Assembly: GCF_000374425.1 (NCBI RefSeq)
Contig: NZ_KB894353.1
Coordinates: 1 to 64,000, forward strand
Origin: Acinetobacter tjernbergiae DSM 14971 = CIP 107465
GTDB lineage: Bacteria > Pseudomonadota > Gammaproteobacteria > Pseudomonadales > Moraxellaceae
Direction: 5' to 3'
Length of the DNA stretch: 64,000 nucleotides
The translations under genes and the position numbers were made by a program. Under the pieces are notes generated by a model that worked only from the letters and a program-made list of their open reading frames with translations, did no database searches and was not told where the DNA came from. Of this stretch, positions 47,363 through 57,958 are shown piece after piece; positions within the stretch are counted from its first letter, which is position 1; each line of letters opens with the position of its first letter.

Positions 47363-47830
47363 ATGCCTTCAACTTTGGAATTATGGAACAAAGCTTCGGC
47401 TCTACCTGCTGGAAAATGGACATTCACACGGATGTTATGTTTAAAAGCCCCTTATTTCAGTAGCATTTCGCCCTTATTTGAGGAGTTAAAACCAAACTCT
47501 TGCAAAATATCGATTAAGAAAAAACGTTCTGTACTGAATCACATTGGTACAGTTCATGCGATTGCAATGTGTAATATGGCAGAACTTGCAGGCGGCACCA
47601 TGACTGAGGTGACTGTTCCAGCCACACATCGCTGGATTCCAAAAGGTATGACTGTCGAATATTTAAAGAAAGCAGATACAGATCTCATCGCGATCGCAAC
47701 ACCTGTAGAGGATCACTATGATTGGGAGAAAGCTGGAGAATATCTAGTGAATGTCGATGTACTCGATCAGCACAACGATAAAGTCTTTCATGCCACTATT
47801 ACCATGTGGGTTTCAAAAAAGAAAAAATAA
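47363..47830 (+). CDS. DUF4442 hotdog-fold protein
   Basis: 155 residues. The pattern LFEELKPNSCKISIKKKRSVLNHIGTVHAIAMCNMAELAGGTMTEVTVP is that of the DUF4442 branch of the hotdog (thioesterase/dehydratase) superfamily, with the conserved HIGTVHAIA and the central helix. Action on an acyl-thioester is likely, but no active-site residue can be proven. It is controlled by the divergent TetR gene if the operator between them is real. Next to it on the other strand lies the acyl desaturase, so the neighbourhood concerns acyl chains. ATG 47363 follows AGGA at eleven bases. Confidence 0.82.
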   Translation: MPSTLELWNKASALPAGKWTFTRMLCLKAPYFSSISPLFEELKPNSCKISIKKKRSVLNHIGTVHAIAMCNMAELAGGTMTEVTVPATHRWIPKGMTVEYLKKADTDLIAIATPVEDHYDWEKAGEYLVNVDVLDQHNDKVFHATITMWVSKKKK

Positions 47831-47838
47831 AAGTAAAA

Positions 47839-47863
47839 AGCCCCGAACATGGTATTCGGGGCT
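47839..47863. terminator. Terminator between the DUF4442 gene and the desaturase
   Basis: AGCCCCGAA (47839-47847) pairs with TTCGGGGCT (47855-47863) around CATGGTA. An A-rich left flank provides T residues for the minus-strand desaturase transcript; it probably also stops the plus-strand gene. Confidence 0.8.
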
Positions 47864-47883
47864 GTTCTGCTTGAGTTAGTTTT

Positions 47884-48978
47884 TTACTTTTTAAAAGGAA
47901 GCGCATATTTAAAAATACGCCCTACCACTTCACCGAATTGTTTTACAAAACTAGCATTATTGTAATTTAAACCATATTTCTCACATACAGCTTCTACTTT
48001 AGGTGCAATTTGACGATAGCGACGTGCAGGAATATCTGGGAATAAATGATGCTCAATTTGATGGCTCAAATGCCCTGTCAAAATATGAAATGCTTCTGAA
48101 CCTGTTAAATTAGATGAACCGCGAATTTGGCGCATATACCAGTGTCCACGACTTTCATCTTGCAAGACCGTTTTTGGAAATACTTCTGCGTCTTTAGTAA
48201 AATGACCACAAAAAATAATACTAAACGTCCAAATATTGCGAATGCCATTGGCAACTAGGTTTCCAGTAAACACAGGAATCGCTGATGGCCCTGCAATTAA
48301 TGGAAAAAACACATAGTCTCTTAATAATTGCTTGGCAATTTTCTTCTGTGCAGGCTGCCATTCACGTTTGAATTGCGCCATTGATTTACGTTTATAAATC
48401 AATTTCCCTATTTCGAGATTTTGAATCGCCACGCCCCACTGAAACAATAAACAAAATGGAATACTGTAAACAGGCTGAAATAAGAAACCAGGCTTCCAAC
48501 GTTGTTCAGGGAACAATCGTAGCAAACCGTAGCCAATATCATCATCCATCCCTTTAATATTGGTGTAGGTATGATGCTTGTAATTATGCGTTTGGCGCCA
48601 GTTATCTGAGGTTCCAACAGTATCCCACTCATAAGTCTGACCATTAAATTTTGGATCATTCATCCAGTCATATTGCCCATGCATCACATTATGACCGAGT
48701 TCCATATTTTCCATGATTTTGGCAAAACCCAGTAGACCCGTTCCTAACAACCATGCTGGTGGAAACCATCCTGCAAACAACAAAGCTCTTCCGAGTAAGC
48801 TGCTATAACGAACTGAAGCATAAACGCGACGAATGTACTTCGCATCTTTCTCACCCAAATCATCCAAAACTTCTTGTTTGATTTGATCGAGTTCTCGAGC
48901 AAATGCATCTAACTCAGCAGCAGTCAATTCACTGTTTTTAGGATTCTTAAAATATTCAATTTTAACAGGCATATTCAT
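47884..48978 (-). CDS. Acyl-chain desaturase, DesB-like
   Basis: 364 residues, membrane di-iron desaturase. Three histidine boxes are visible: [11 protein letters not shown] (about 95), [14 protein letters not shown] (about 126) and [12 protein letters not shown] (about 310). Hydrophobic segments include [20 protein letters not shown]. It introduces a double bond into saturated acyl chains, drawing electrons from the flavin/iron-sulfur reductase encoded 15 bases upstream. Gene order desaturase-reductase with a divergent TetR gene matches Pseudomonas DesB-DesC-DesT. I use ATG 48978; a TTG at 48984 opens the frame. Confidence 0.9.
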   Translation of the reverse strand: MNMPVKIEYFKNPKNSELTAAELDAFARELDQIKQEVLDDLGEKDAKYIRRVYASVRYSSLLGRALLFAGWFPPAWLLGTGLLGFAKIMENMELGHNVMHGQYDWMNDPKFNGQTYEWDTVGTSDNWRQTHNYKHHTYTNIKGMDDDIGYGLLRLFPEQRWKPGFLFQPVYSIPFCLLFQWGVAIQNLEIGKLIYKRKSMAQFKREWQPAQKKIAKQLLRDYVFFPLIAGPSAIPVFTGNLVANGIRNIWTFSIIFCGHFTKDAEVFPKTVLQDESRGHWYMRQIRGSSNLTGSEAFHILTGHLSHQIEHHLFPDIPARRYRQIAPKVEAVCEKYGLNYNNASFVKQFGEVVGRIFKYALPFKK

Positions 48979-48992
48979 AATCAATTTCTCAC

Positions 48993-50060
48993 TTATAGAT
49001 CAATCACAAGATCAGATTGAGCGGAATTTACGCAAATTTTTAGCAACTGAGCAGGTTCATGATTCACTGAACCATTCAATAAATTTTGAGTTGAGCCTTG
49101 GGCTTTGGTACAAGCACATTTATTACAAATACCCATACGGCAACCATGATTAGGTTTAACACCTTGATGCTCCAAACTAGAAAGAATGGATTGTCCTTTA
49201 GGAATCACGACTGTTTTATTGGATTGAGTCAATCGCACATTTACAAAACCAGTTTCCGAAGCATCCACATCCAATTGGCTCAAACTAAAAGCTTCTGTTT
49301 GAAGCAAGGCAGCATCAGAAAATAATGTTTCTACGGTCGCAGCAAAACCTGATGGCCCACAGGCATATACAGTGGTCGCATTTAAAGCTGAAATTTGGTC
49401 TACATGGTTTTGATTTAAACGTTGATCTTGCTCTTGGGTATAAAAAATTTGATAACTGAATTGAGAGAAATTTTCTGCCGTTTCTTTTAAATATTCAGCA
49501 TAGGCGGCATCAGCCTGAGTTTTCACCCAATACAGCAACTGGACAGATGTCGTTGAAAACTGTTTAGTTTGACTCAAACTTTCGATCAGGCTCAGCATTG
49601 GCGTAATGCCACTACCTGCTGCAAGTAATAACAGATTGGGGGTTTGAATATGCTGCTGCATATCGCCATAAGGTTGCCCTAAATAGACAATATCCCCAGC
49701 TTTAGATTGTTCGACCAACCATGAACTCACCAAACCTTGATCAACTTTTTTGACGGTTAAACAAAGATGATCTGCGTCTAATTGCATCAAGCTATAAGTA
49801 CGTTCGTAATGACGCCCTGCGATTTCAACAGTGACAGGATGATGTTGTCCTGCTGCACCGCGCTGTACATGACGATTGCATTGCAAAATAAGGCTAACCG
49901 TATCTTTAGCCACTGTTTGTTTTTTTACGACTTTAGCAAGTGATTGGTTGACCGACCAAAGTGGATTGATTTTTTGTAGCCAAAAATTGGCATCATGGTT
50001 CGTGATTACGCTTTGGGCTATTGAATTGAATAGAGAAATTCTCTTTTCGACTACTTGCAT
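48993..50060 (-). CDS. Ferredoxin/flavodoxin reductase for the desaturase, DesC-like
   Basis: 355 residues. FAD-binding domain ([11 protein letters not shown] RTYSLM at about 112), NAD(P)-binding domain ([16 protein letters not shown], and [12 protein letters not shown] at about 250) and a C-terminal plant-type 2Fe-2S domain ([20 protein letters not shown] ... CVNSA). It passes electrons from NAD(P)H to the desaturase; both genes are on one strand with a 15-base gap. No signal peptide. The start ATG 50060 is directly at the divergent promoter region. Confidence 0.9.
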   Translation of the reverse strand: MQVVEKRISLFNSIAQSVITNHDANFWLQKINPLWSVNQSLAKVVKKQTVAKDTVSLILQCNRHVQRGAAGQHHPVTVEIAGRHYERTYSLMQLDADHLCLTVKKVDQGLVSSWLVEQSKAGDIVYLGQPYGDMQQHIQTPNLLLLAAGSGITPMLSLIESLSQTKQFSTTSVQLLYWVKTQADAAYAEYLKETAENFSQFSYQIFYTQEQDQRLNQNHVDQISALNATTVYACGPSGFAATVETLFSDAALLQTEAFSLSQLDVDASETGFVNVRLTQSNKTVVIPKGQSILSSLEHQGVKPNHGCRMGICNKCACTKAQGSTQNLLNGSVNHEPAQLLKICVNSAQSDLVIDL

Positions 50061-50090
50061 GAGCGGGAACTCTGATCATTTTTTAATTAT

Positions 50091-50135
50091 TATACATATG
50101 TATATATATTTGTATATATATTCGTATAAGAATTT
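50091..50135. promoter_or_regulatory. Dyad and direct repeats in the desC / desT-like intergenic region
   Basis: TATACATATGTATA (50091-50104) is a perfect 14-base palindrome. Running from 50100 are GTATATATATTT (50100-50111), GTATATATATTC (50112-50123) and GTATAAGAATTT (50124-50135), a 12-base periodic direct repeat. This lies between two divergent starts, where the repressor should bind. Confidence 0.45.
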
Positions 50136-50198
50136 ACATTTCCCAAGTACTCAGACAATCGCTATAATCCCGAGTAGCTTACTTATATTTTGAAAATA

Positions 50199-50897
50199 AT
50201 GGTTCAGTCTTCTTCTTTTTTACCGCTCGGTCATGACACAATAAATGAACAAGATGTCATTGCCATGAAATCTCCTGTACGCTCGGTTGGTAGAAAAGCA
50301 ACCATTACAAGAGAAGAACTCTTCCAAGCGACCTTAAATTTAATCGGTCCTCAAAAAAGTATTGCCTCTTTAAGCTTACGTGAAGTGGCGCGTGAAGCAG
50401 GTATCGCACCAAATAGTTTTTATCGCCATTTCAAAGACATCGATGAACTTGCAATCGCCTTAATTGATCGCGCAGGTTTGGTGTTACGTAAGATTATTCG
50501 TGAAGCACGTTTACAAGCTTCTATGCAGCAAAGCATTATCCGCAGTTCAGTTGAAGTTTTCATTCAACAATTAGATGCCGATGAAGGCTACCTCAGTTTA
50601 TTACTTCGTGAAGGTTATACAGGTTCTACCTCGTATAAATCGGCTGTAGATCGTCAGCTGAATTTCTTTCAACAAGAACTTCAAGAAGATTTGATTCGCT
50701 TGGAACAAATGAATGACAGTAAAATCAGTCATGCCGATATTGCAGCAAAAGCAATTACCCAATTGGTTTTTAACATGGGCGCAAAAGTAATTGATTTACC
50801 CCCAGAACTACGCACTGAAGTTGCAGAGCAAACCATGGTGATGATTCGTATGATTTTAGAGGGTGCTCGTCATTTCGATAAAATGGAAATTGATTAA
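50199..50897 (+). CDS. TetR-family regulator of unsaturated fatty acid genes (FabR/DesT-like)
   Basis: 232 residues. The helix-turn-helix region ASLSLREVAREAGIAPNSFYRHFKDIDELAIALIDRAGL (about 63-101) is nearly the same as E. coli FabR, a repressor that reads the acyl-chain saturation state, and the divergent desaturase and reductase genes make DesT the better functional match. An additional 25 residues come before MKSPVRSVGRKATITRE; the real start may be that methionine at 50265. The start 50199 has no good ribosome site; TTG 50190 is less likely. Confidence 0.87.
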   Translation: MVQSSSFLPLGHDTINEQDVIAMKSPVRSVGRKATITREELFQATLNLIGPQKSIASLSLREVAREAGIAPNSFYRHFKDIDELAIALIDRAGLVLRKIIREARLQASMQQSIIRSSVEVFIQQLDADEGYLSLLLREGYTGSTSYKSAVDRQLNFFQQELQEDLIRLEQMNDSKISHADIAAKAITQLVFNMGAKVIDLPPELRTEVAEQTMVMIRMILEGARHFDKMEID

Positions 50898-50982
50898 GCA
50901 ATTTCATCAGCATAAACTAGAGCAATTAAGACTTCACCTTTGTCATTTATCATAACTACAAGCTAAATTAGGCATACAGATC

Positions 50983-51999
50983 ATGAATCTTTTGAATGAC
51001 CGTCAAAGCATCATCGCCAGTTTTTTACTGATGTTTTTGTTTTTGGTGATGGTCATTCCCTTGCATCTTTTGCCTAGTTTTTTCGCAGGTTTTCTCATCT
51101 TCGAAATTATTAATAGTTTAAGCTCAATTGTTGAAAAACACATTGATGGTCAACGTGCACGTATCTTTATCAGTATTATTCTCGGGATTTTAACCACTTT
51201 CTTGATTGGTTTTTTTATTACCAGTCTAATCAGTTTTGTGATCTATGATTTAAAAGGTACGGGGCTCAATTCCTTTAATTTTAAAATTGATCGAACTCTG
51301 ATTAAATTCCAAGCAGAAATGAGTCGATATGTTCCGGGTTATCTCCCTCATAGTGTTGCCGACATCAAAAATCAGATTCTTTCATTTATCAAAAATAATA
51401 TTTCAATTGTGAAAAATACTGGCACAGATATTTTACACAGCCTTGCAACCATGTTGATTGGTCTGATTATTGGTATTTTAGTTTCGATTCAAAACTTCAA
51501 ACAACATGCTGTACAACCTGTCTTTAAAGCGGCAATAATGCACCGTATTAAAAAACTTTCGACTTCGTTTAAAAATGTTGTATTTGCTCAAGTGAAGATC
51601 TCTTTGATCAATACAGTGTTATTTATGATCTTTGTTTTTATTGTACTTCCTTTATTTAATATTCACTTACCTTTCGCAAAAACACTCACCATTCTTACTT
51701 TTATTTTCGGTTTACTGCCAATTATTGGCAACCTGATTTCGAATACCTTGATTATCATGGCTGGGCTGACGATTTCACTCTCTGTAGCAGCAATCGCTTT
51801 AGCTTACTTAGTGATTATTCACAAACTTGAATACTTCGTAAATGCCAAAATCATTGGTACAAAAATTAATGCGAACGCTTGGGAAGTCCTGCTTGCAATG
51901 CTGATTTTTGAAGCTATCTTTGGGTTAAGTGGCTTAATCGTTGCGCCTATCTTTTACGCTTATATCAAATTGGAATGTAAAGATGCAGGGCTGATCTAA
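50983..51999 (+). CDS. AI-2E family (PerM-like) membrane transporter
   Basis: 338 residues with about eight hydrophobic helices: two close to the N-terminus (IIASFLLMFLFLVMVIPLHLL), a soluble middle part (about 100-155), then clusters at 155-180, 215-250 and 260-335. LPIIGNLISNTLIIMAGLTIS and the late motif FGLSGLIVAPIFYAYIK are characteristic of AI-2E/PerM proteins. The family includes E. coli TqsA and Na+/H+ exchangers; the substrate here is unknown. Preceded by about 85 bases after the TetR gene. Confidence 0.85.
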   Translation: MNLLNDRQSIIASFLLMFLFLVMVIPLHLLPSFFAGFLIFEIINSLSSIVEKHIDGQRARIFISIILGILTTFLIGFFITSLISFVIYDLKGTGLNSFNFKIDRTLIKFQAEMSRYVPGYLPHSVADIKNQILSFIKNNISIVKNTGTDILHSLATMLIGLIIGILVSIQNFKQHAVQPVFKAAIMHRIKKLSTSFKNVVFAQVKISLINTVLFMIFVFIVLPLFNIHLPFAKTLTILTFIFGLLPIIGNLISNTLIIMAGLTISLSVAAIALAYLVIIHKLEYFVNAKIIGTKINANAWEVLLAMLIFEAIFGLSGLIVAPIFYAYIKLECKDAGLI

Positions 52000-52212
52000 C
52001 GGGTGTTTAATCAGCTCAACTTAAAGTTAACAAATTCATGCATTATTTATACTTATAAACACCTATGTGATCAAAAGAAAAATAATGATAAGCAAAATTA
52101 CAAAATCCTTGCGAATTAAAACATTCACATGCCCACTCAAAGCATATGCTAAAGACTAAATGAATCATTTTATTCACGATGTTTCATCACATTATAATTG
52201 AATGAGGTAACT

Positions 52213-52704
52213 ATGAATTCTTCAGCAGCGGCTTTGAAAGTATATACACGTAATAATTTAGATGACGCCATCAAAGAAGCCACCGTTAAAATATTAAATC
52301 AAATACTTGCCAATCTTATTGATCTCTCTTTACTGACCAAACAAGCGCATTGGAACATGCGTGGGAGCAACTTTATTGCAGTGCATGAAATGTTAGATAC
52401 ATTCCGCACCTCAATTATTACTCATTTAGATAATGTCGCTGAGCGTGCGGTACAAATTGGTGGCACAGCACTGGGAACTACCCAAACAGTTGCAGAGACA
52501 TCACATCTCAAGCCTTATCCTGTTGCAATTCATGCGGTACAAGATCATTTAAAAGAACTAGCTGATCGTTATGGTGTGGTCGCCAATCATCTACGTGACA
52601 CCATTAATAAAATTCAAGACCCTATTTCTGAAGATATTATCCATGCCGCATTAGAGGACTTAGATCAATATTTATGGTTCTTAGAAGCCAATATTGATCA
52701 CTAA
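52213..52704 (+). CDS. dps: DNA protection during starvation protein Dps
   Basis: 163 residues of the ferritin-like Dps family. The ferroxidase ligands at the subunit interface are visible in [20 protein letters not shown] (about 46-65) and [14 protein letters not shown] (about 73-86). Dodecamers store iron, consume hydrogen peroxide and shield DNA. The start is ATG 52213 with GAGG six to seven bases upstream; the TTG at 52198 is discarded. Terminator at 52717-52747. Confidence 0.95.
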   Translation: MNSSAAALKVYTRNNLDDAIKEATVKILNQILANLIDLSLLTKQAHWNMRGSNFIAVHEMLDTFRTSIITHLDNVAERAVQIGGTALGTTQTVAETSHLKPYPVAIHAVQDHLKELADRYGVVANHLRDTINKIQDPISEDIIHAALEDLDQYLWFLEANIDH

Positions 52705-52716
52705 ATCAATTGGCAT

Positions 52717-52747
52717 AAAAAAGAGGACTTTAATTGTCCTCTTTTTT
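52717..52747. terminator. Bidirectional terminator between dps and rapA
   Basis: AAAAAAGAGGAC (52717-52728) pairs with GTCCTCTTTTTT (52736-52747). It ends dps on the plus strand and rapA on the minus strand. Confidence 0.92.
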
Positions 52748-52760
52748 ATTACTGTTTCAG

Positions 52761-55589
52761 TTAAGGCTTAACCACAACCAAAACTTGAATCGCTTCTGGA
52801 GTCACAGAAAGACCATCTAATAAGCCTAGACCCTCTTTCTGGAACTTTTGTAAACGCTCAATTTCATCTTGACGAATACTTGGGTTAAATTGCTTGAGAT
52901 ATGCTAAACGGTCAATTTCATATTGCCATTTACTGCCATAATGTTCTTTTGCTTGTTGCATCAACTCTGGCAAAGAGGTTTTGGCAATATCTAAAGCTTG
53001 TGCATAACGTGTTTCAATGACATCACGGCGTGCTTTCACAACTTGACGACAGCTATTACCATCTAAGTGGTGTAAGTACGGACGTAAAATACTTGGATCG
53101 ATCTTGGCAGATAAATCCTGACCAGTTTCACTCAATAAGACACGAATTAATTGTTTCGGTAAGCTAGATGGTAAATTCAATGCCTTTGGTGCAACGACAT
53201 CGACCTTGAACCAAACTTCCAATAAAACTGAACCTTGTTTCAACGCATTGGATTTAAGCAATGCCACATTGGTACTACCAAATGATTGTGTACGGATCAT
53301 CTCCATCACACTTTCAATAAATGGGTGTTCCAAAGTTAAGTACTGTGCATCTTCACGGATTTGTGCCTGATCACGATAGAAGGTTGCCGTCATCCCTTCT
53401 TCATCCAAGGTGATTCCTTGAACTTGCATTTGATCTGTTGGTTTGATGATCACGGTACCGTTGCTTTGCTCATCAAAATCAATATTGGTTGATGACATGA
53501 AACGCTTCACAAACATCGGTAAAGTCGTGTTGTCATCATAGTCCTCAAGTGCTTGCACAATACCTTGTGCCACAATTGGACGGCAAGAGTTGTACTCAAG
53601 CAAACGGTCTCGACCTGCTTGCAACTCAGCTTCCAATGCCTGACGCTGTACATTTACTTCTTCAAGTAAATCTTCAAAAGTCTGACCTTGATCTGCCAAT
53701 AAACAATCTTTGAGTTCAATAATAAAGTTTTCTTGCAACGTTTGTGCGGTTGGAGAAATACTACTGAAAATATTCAGTGCTTCGTTATACCAACGGAACA
53801 TACGTTCTTGTGCGGTACCCACCAAATATGGCACATGAATTTGAATACGATTTTCCTGACCAATACGGTCCAGACGACCAATACGTTGTTCAAGTACATC
53901 TGGGTTTGCAGGCAAGTCAAATAAAATGAGGTCACTGGCAAACTGGAAGTTACGTCCTTCCGAACCAATCTCAGAACAGAGGAGAATTTGAGCGCCATAA
54001 CTGTCTTCTGCAAAATATGCCGCAGCTTGGTCACGCTCTAATAAGCTCATACCTTCATGGAACATGGCTGTGCGAATGCCTGCATGTAAACGCAATACAT
54101 TTTCAAGTGCTTCAACCACTGGCCCACTACGTGCGATCAATAACACTTTTTTGTGTTTTAAATCTTTGCGTAGCACTTCCATCAACCATGGCACACGCGG
54201 ATCATTTTCCATCCATGCACCATCAAGTTGACCTTCTTCTGGCCACATTTGCTCACGCATTTTGCCATCGAATGACCAATCTTCTGGTGCTGGCAAAGGT
54301 GCTGGTTGGCAATCACGACCAGGGAAGCCTTGTATTGCTTCACGCGTGTTACGGAATAGAATACGACCTGTACCATGACGATCTAATAATTCATGAATCG
54401 CACGCATACGCTGTTCAGGCTGATCATCAATACGATGACCTAATAAGCCGTCTAGTGCAGCAAGGTGTTCTTCCGTCAATGCTTCATCTGACATCAACAC
54501 TTCTGCAACTTTTGCTGTGTGTTGATATTTTTCTTCTTCATCAAGGAAACGATCGAGGCTACTGAAACGTTGCGGATCGAGCAAACGAAGACGTGCAAAA
54601 TGACTTTCAACACCTAATTGTTCAGGTGTTGCGGTGAGCAGTAACACACCCGCAGTTTGTTCAGCTAATTCTTCAACAAGATCATAACGATCATTGCCGC
54701 CTTCTTCTTCACTCCACATCAAATGATGTGCTTCATCAACCACCAGTAAATCGAAACCTGCCTCAACCGCTTGCTCACGCAAATCATCATGGTCAACCAT
54801 CAAATCGACACTCGCAATAATGCATTGCTCAGTCAGGAAAGGATTTAGATCAGGATCGTGCTCTTTGATTGATGCTGTGCGAGTTAAATCAAATAGAGAA
54901 AATTGCAAATTGAAACGGCGACGCATTTCAATCATCCACTGATACTGTAATGAATCAGGTACTAAAATTAGGATACGCTCTGAACGTCCTGTTTTCAGTT
55001 GTTGATGGATAATCAAACCCGCTTCAATGGTTTTACCCAAACCGACTTCATCGGCTAACAATACGCGTGGTGCAAAACGTTTACCCACTTCGTGTGCGAT
55101 ATACAGTTGATGTGGAATCAAACCCACACGCGCACCCAAAAAACCACGTAAAGGACTGGTATGCATTTGCGCTTGCAATAGCATCGCTTCAATACGCAGG
55201 TCATACCATTCTTTATAATCAACTTGGCTAGCTAACAGACGTTCCAAAGGTTTTGATAGTTGGATTTGCGCACCAATACGAGTTTCGTTCAATGACTTAC
55301 GTTCTTGTTCGCCATTTTCGAGGCTACGGACGACATCGTAACGAAGCACGCCATGACGGTCTTCAACCGATTCAACAATCCACTTAACACCTTCTTGATC
55401 TTGTACTTCATCTTTGACATTAAAGATGATACGAGACAAAGGCGCGTTGTTACGTGCATAAACACGCGTTTCATCACTTTTCGGGAATAAAATGCTGATA
55501 GAACGTTCATCTACATCAATAAGAACACCTAGACCGAGTTCAGTTTCTGTATCCGATAACCAACGTTGACCAATAGCAAACGGCTGCAA
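52761..55589 (-). CDS. rapA: RNA polymerase-associated SWI/SNF protein RapA
   Basis: 942 residues (E. coli RapA 968). It frees RNA polymerase from post-termination complexes by ATP-driven movement on DNA. N-terminal Tudor-like part (GQRWLSDTETELGLG...), Walker A LLADEVGLGKTIEAGLI (about 178), DEAH box VVDEAHHLMWSEE, LLTATPEQLG, and the helicase C lobe with SEIGSEGRNFQFASDLILFDLPANPDVLEQRIGRLDRIGQ. The start is TTG at 55589, with AGGTGG seven bases before it; it gives the family N-terminus, and no in-frame ATG precedes it. The large plus-strand frame at 54017-54565 is its shadow. Confidence 0.96.
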   Translation of the reverse strand: MQPFAIGQRWLSDTETELGLGVLIDVDERSISILFPKSDETRVYARNNAPLSRIIFNVKDEVQDQEGVKWIVESVEDRHGVLRYDVVRSLENGEQERKSLNETRIGAQIQLSKPLERLLASQVDYKEWYDLRIEAMLLQAQMHTSPLRGFLGARVGLIPHQLYIAHEVGKRFAPRVLLADEVGLGKTIEAGLIIHQQLKTGRSERILILVPDSLQYQWMIEMRRRFNLQFSLFDLTRTASIKEHDPDLNPFLTEQCIIASVDLMVDHDDLREQAVEAGFDLLVVDEAHHLMWSEEEGGNDRYDLVEELAEQTAGVLLLTATPEQLGVESHFARLRLLDPQRFSSLDRFLDEEEKYQHTAKVAEVLMSDEALTEEHLAALDGLLGHRIDDQPEQRMRAIHELLDRHGTGRILFRNTREAIQGFPGRDCQPAPLPAPEDWSFDGKMREQMWPEEGQLDGAWMENDPRVPWLMEVLRKDLKHKKVLLIARSGPVVEALENVLRLHAGIRTAMFHEGMSLLERDQAAAYFAEDSYGAQILLCSEIGSEGRNFQFASDLILFDLPANPDVLEQRIGRLDRIGQENRIQIHVPYLVGTAQERMFRWYNEALNIFSSISPTAQTLQENFIIELKDCLLADQGQTFEDLLEEVNVQRQALEAELQAGRDRLLEYNSCRPIVAQGIVQALEDYDDNTTLPMFVKRFMSSTNIDFDEQSNGTVIIKPTDQMQVQGITLDEEGMTATFYRDQAQIREDAQYLTLEHPFIESVMEMIRTQSFGSTNVALLKSNALKQGSVLLEVWFKVDVVAPKALNLPSSLPKQLIRVLLSETGQDLSAKIDPSILRPYLHHLDGNSCRQVVKARRDVIETRYAQALDIAKTSLPELMQQAKEHYGSKWQYEIDRLAYLKQFNPSIRQDEIERLQKFQKEGLGLLDGLSVTPEAIQVLVVVKP

Positions 55590-55775
55590 TTTATTCCACC
55601 TTTTTTCATGTTAGCCCACATATTGTATGCCTTAAACTGACGAAAGCTTAAGCTACTTTATGTAGTTTTAAATTTGGTATTTACGAGCAATCAACTGCGC
55701 AAATAACCCTAATATTTTGACATAAAGCTTGCTCAAATAGCGCGCTTTACATCTAGTTTGATCAAAAAAATACGA

Positions 55776-56462
55776 TTAAAACGGCACTGGGCAGTCAAAA
55801 CTGAGTTGAGTGCCTGTTTTAGGATGAGCAAAGCTTAATTGCATTGCATGTAAACACAAACGCGCATAAAGCTGCTGTTGTTCTGGTGTGGCATATAAAG
55901 TATCACCCAAAATCGGATGACCTAAATATTGCATATGTACACGAAGCTGATGTGAACGCCCTGTAATCGGAGTCAATTTAACTCGGGTTACTGCTTGTCC
56001 TTGAATTTCGAAATGCTCAATGGCTTGCCATTCGGTTAATGCAGGCTTGTGATGTGCTGCATCAACGATATGTAATGGCGGACGACTTGGATCATAAATC
56101 ACAGGAATATCAACTGTGCCCTGACCCTCTAAATGACCAGCAACCAAAGCTTGATAAATTTTTGAGGTTTGACGGTCTTGGAATTGACGTGAAATATTGC
56201 TCTGTCCAAATTTGGATAAACCAAACACCAAAATACCCGAGGTATCACGATCTAAACGATGAATGAGTAGAGTTTTCGGTTCTAATTTTAATAAACGATT
56301 GATCAGACAGTCTTGTAAATCAGGTGTTTTCCCCGGCACTGTCAGAAGTCCAGCAGGTTTATGGATGACCATAAAATCTTCATCACGATGAATCAAATGT
56401 TCATTTAGAAAATCTATCAAGGTAGCCTTCCAACGACTGGATGAAAACAAGCGGGCAATCAT
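55776..56462 (-). CDS. RluA-family pseudouridine synthase
   Basis: 228 residues. The catalytic aspartate lies in IHRLDRDTSGILVF (about 86-99), and TPITGRSHQLRVHMQYLGHPILGDTLY is the conserved C-terminal motif. There is no S4 domain, and length fits RluA (219 in E. coli), which modifies 23S U746 and tRNA U32, better than RluC or RluD; the RluA symbol is likely but not proven. The first 16 residues (MIARLFSSSRWKATLI) seem extra, so the true start could be later. Confidence 0.87.
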   Translation of the reverse strand: MIARLFSSSRWKATLIDFLNEHLIHRDEDFMVIHKPAGLLTVPGKTPDLQDCLINRLLKLEPKTLLIHRLDRDTSGILVFGLSKFGQSNISRQFQDRQTSKIYQALVAGHLEGQGTVDIPVIYDPSRPPLHIVDAAHHKPALTEWQAIEHFEIQGQAVTRVKLTPITGRSHQLRVHMQYLGHPILGDTLYATPEQQQLYARLCLHAMQLSFAHPKTGTQLSFDCPVPF

Positions 56463-56527
56463 AAAAAGCTTAGCTTAGAAATACAATCAAAAAATCAATT
56501 TAATTCTACTTTTTATTCTCACTGAAA

Positions 56528-56557
56528 AAAACACCACCGTAGTTACTGTGGTGTTTT
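56528..56557 (-). terminator. Terminator of hemL
   Basis: AAAACACCAC (56528-56537) pairs with GTGGTGTTTT (56548-56557), ten base pairs, followed on the minus strand by T residues (A run from 56525). It is 13 bases after the hemL stop. Confidence 0.9.
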
Positions 56558-56569
56558 CATCATTTTAAT

Positions 56570-57877
56570 TTAAATAGATGCTTTCATTTCAGCAAAAGTT
56601 TCTTTTGCTGCCTGAATGGTCGCTGCAATATCTTGATCTGAATGCATAGACGAAATAAAGCCAGCTTCAAATGCAGATGGTGCAAGATATACGCCACGCG
56701 CTAACATGCCGTGGAAAAATTTCTTAAATGCATCAACATCACACGCTAACATCGAATCAAAGCTCGTAATGTCATCTTGATCTGTGAAATACAAACCGAA
56801 CATTCCACCGACTTGTTGGGTTTTAAATGGAATACCTGCTTCATCTGCCGCAGCTTGTAACCCTGCAAGCAATTTTGCTAACTGTGCCGCAAGCTTGTCA
56901 TAAAATTCAGGTTCACGTAGATGTTTGAACATCGCGATACCGGCACGCATTGCCAATGGATTACCCGACAAAGTTCCTGCTTGGTAAACACCACCTAAAG
57001 GCGCGATGCATTGCATAATTTCACGTTTACCACCGAAAGCACCAACCGGTAAACCCGCACCAATAATTTTACCCAAAGTGGTTAAATCAGGTTTAACATT
57101 ATAAACCGATTGTGCGCCACCTAAAGCAACACGGAAACCCGTCATCACTTCATCAATAATAAATACCGATTTGTACTCATCACATACATCACGAATCGCT
57201 TGCAAGAAACCATCAATTGGCGTAACCAAGTTCATGTTGCCTGCAACTGGCTCGATAATCACACCAGCAATCTCATGCCCAAACTTGCTAAAACATTCTT
57301 TTAAAGCTTCAATATTATTATATGGCAGCGTTAAAGTATGCTTTGCAAAATCAGCAGGTACGCCTTTTGAGGTTGGTTCACCTTCACCTAAAGTGAGTAA
57401 ACCTGAGCCTGCTTTCACCAATAACGAATCTGAATGACCGTGATAACACCCTTCAAATTTTACAATCTTGTCACGCCCTGTATAACCACGTGCCAAACGA
57501 ATTGCGGTCATCGTCGCTTCTGTACCTGAACTGGTCATACGCACCATTTCAATTGAAGGCATGATCTCGCAAATCGTATCCGCTAAAGTAGTTTCATGTA
57601 CGGTTGGTGCACCAAAACTTAAACCATCTTCCGCCGCAGTTTGTACTGCCTGAATAATATCAGGATGTGCGTGACCTAGAATCATCGGTCCCCATGAGCC
57701 CACGTAGTCCACATAACGTTTGCCATCGACATCCCATAAGTATGCGCCTTTTGCCTTTTCAATAAAGACTGGCGTACCACCAACACTATTAAATGCACGT
57801 ACAGGCGAATTGACACCACCTGGAATATGTTTATTTGCTTGTTTAAATAACTGTTCTTGCTTTGGAGATAGACTCAT
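56570..57877 (-). CDS. hemL: Glutamate-1-semialdehyde 2,1-aminomutase
   Basis: 435 residues, PLP enzyme of the C5 tetrapyrrole pathway: it turns glutamate-1-semialdehyde into 5-aminolevulinate. N-terminal [39 protein letters not shown] and [33 protein letters not shown] are diagnostic; the PLP lysine is in [21 protein letters not shown] (about residue 268). Monocistronic, 80 bases downstream of thiE on the same strand. Confidence 0.97.
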   Translation of the reverse strand: MSLSPKQEQLFKQANKHIPGGVNSPVRAFNSVGGTPVFIEKAKGAYLWDVDGKRYVDYVGSWGPMILGHAHPDIIQAVQTAAEDGLSFGAPTVHETTLADTICEIMPSIEMVRMTSSGTEATMTAIRLARGYTGRDKIVKFEGCYHGHSDSLLVKAGSGLLTLGEGEPTSKGVPADFAKHTLTLPYNNIEALKECFSKFGHEIAGVIIEPVAGNMNLVTPIDGFLQAIRDVCDEYKSVFIIDEVMTGFRVALGGAQSVYNVKPDLTTLGKIIGAGLPVGAFGGKREIMQCIAPLGGVYQAGTLSGNPLAMRAGIAMFKHLREPEFYDKLAAQLAKLLAGLQAAADEAGIPFKTQQVGGMFGLYFTDQDDITSFDSMLACDVDAFKKFFHGMLARGVYLAPSAFEAGFISSMHSDQDIAATIQAAKETFAEMKASI

Positions 57878-57958
57878 AAAATGTTCAACCTAAAATCGAA
57901 GATGAGGAACAACTAAAGCTCCGAAGAACCTTTGCAGTTCCACAAGGCGAATAAAAAA

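Noticed and set aside
54017..54565. 182-residue plus-strand frame
   Set aside because: It lies wholly inside rapA, whose helicase motifs are intact; the frame is a shadow without ribosome site or recognised domain.
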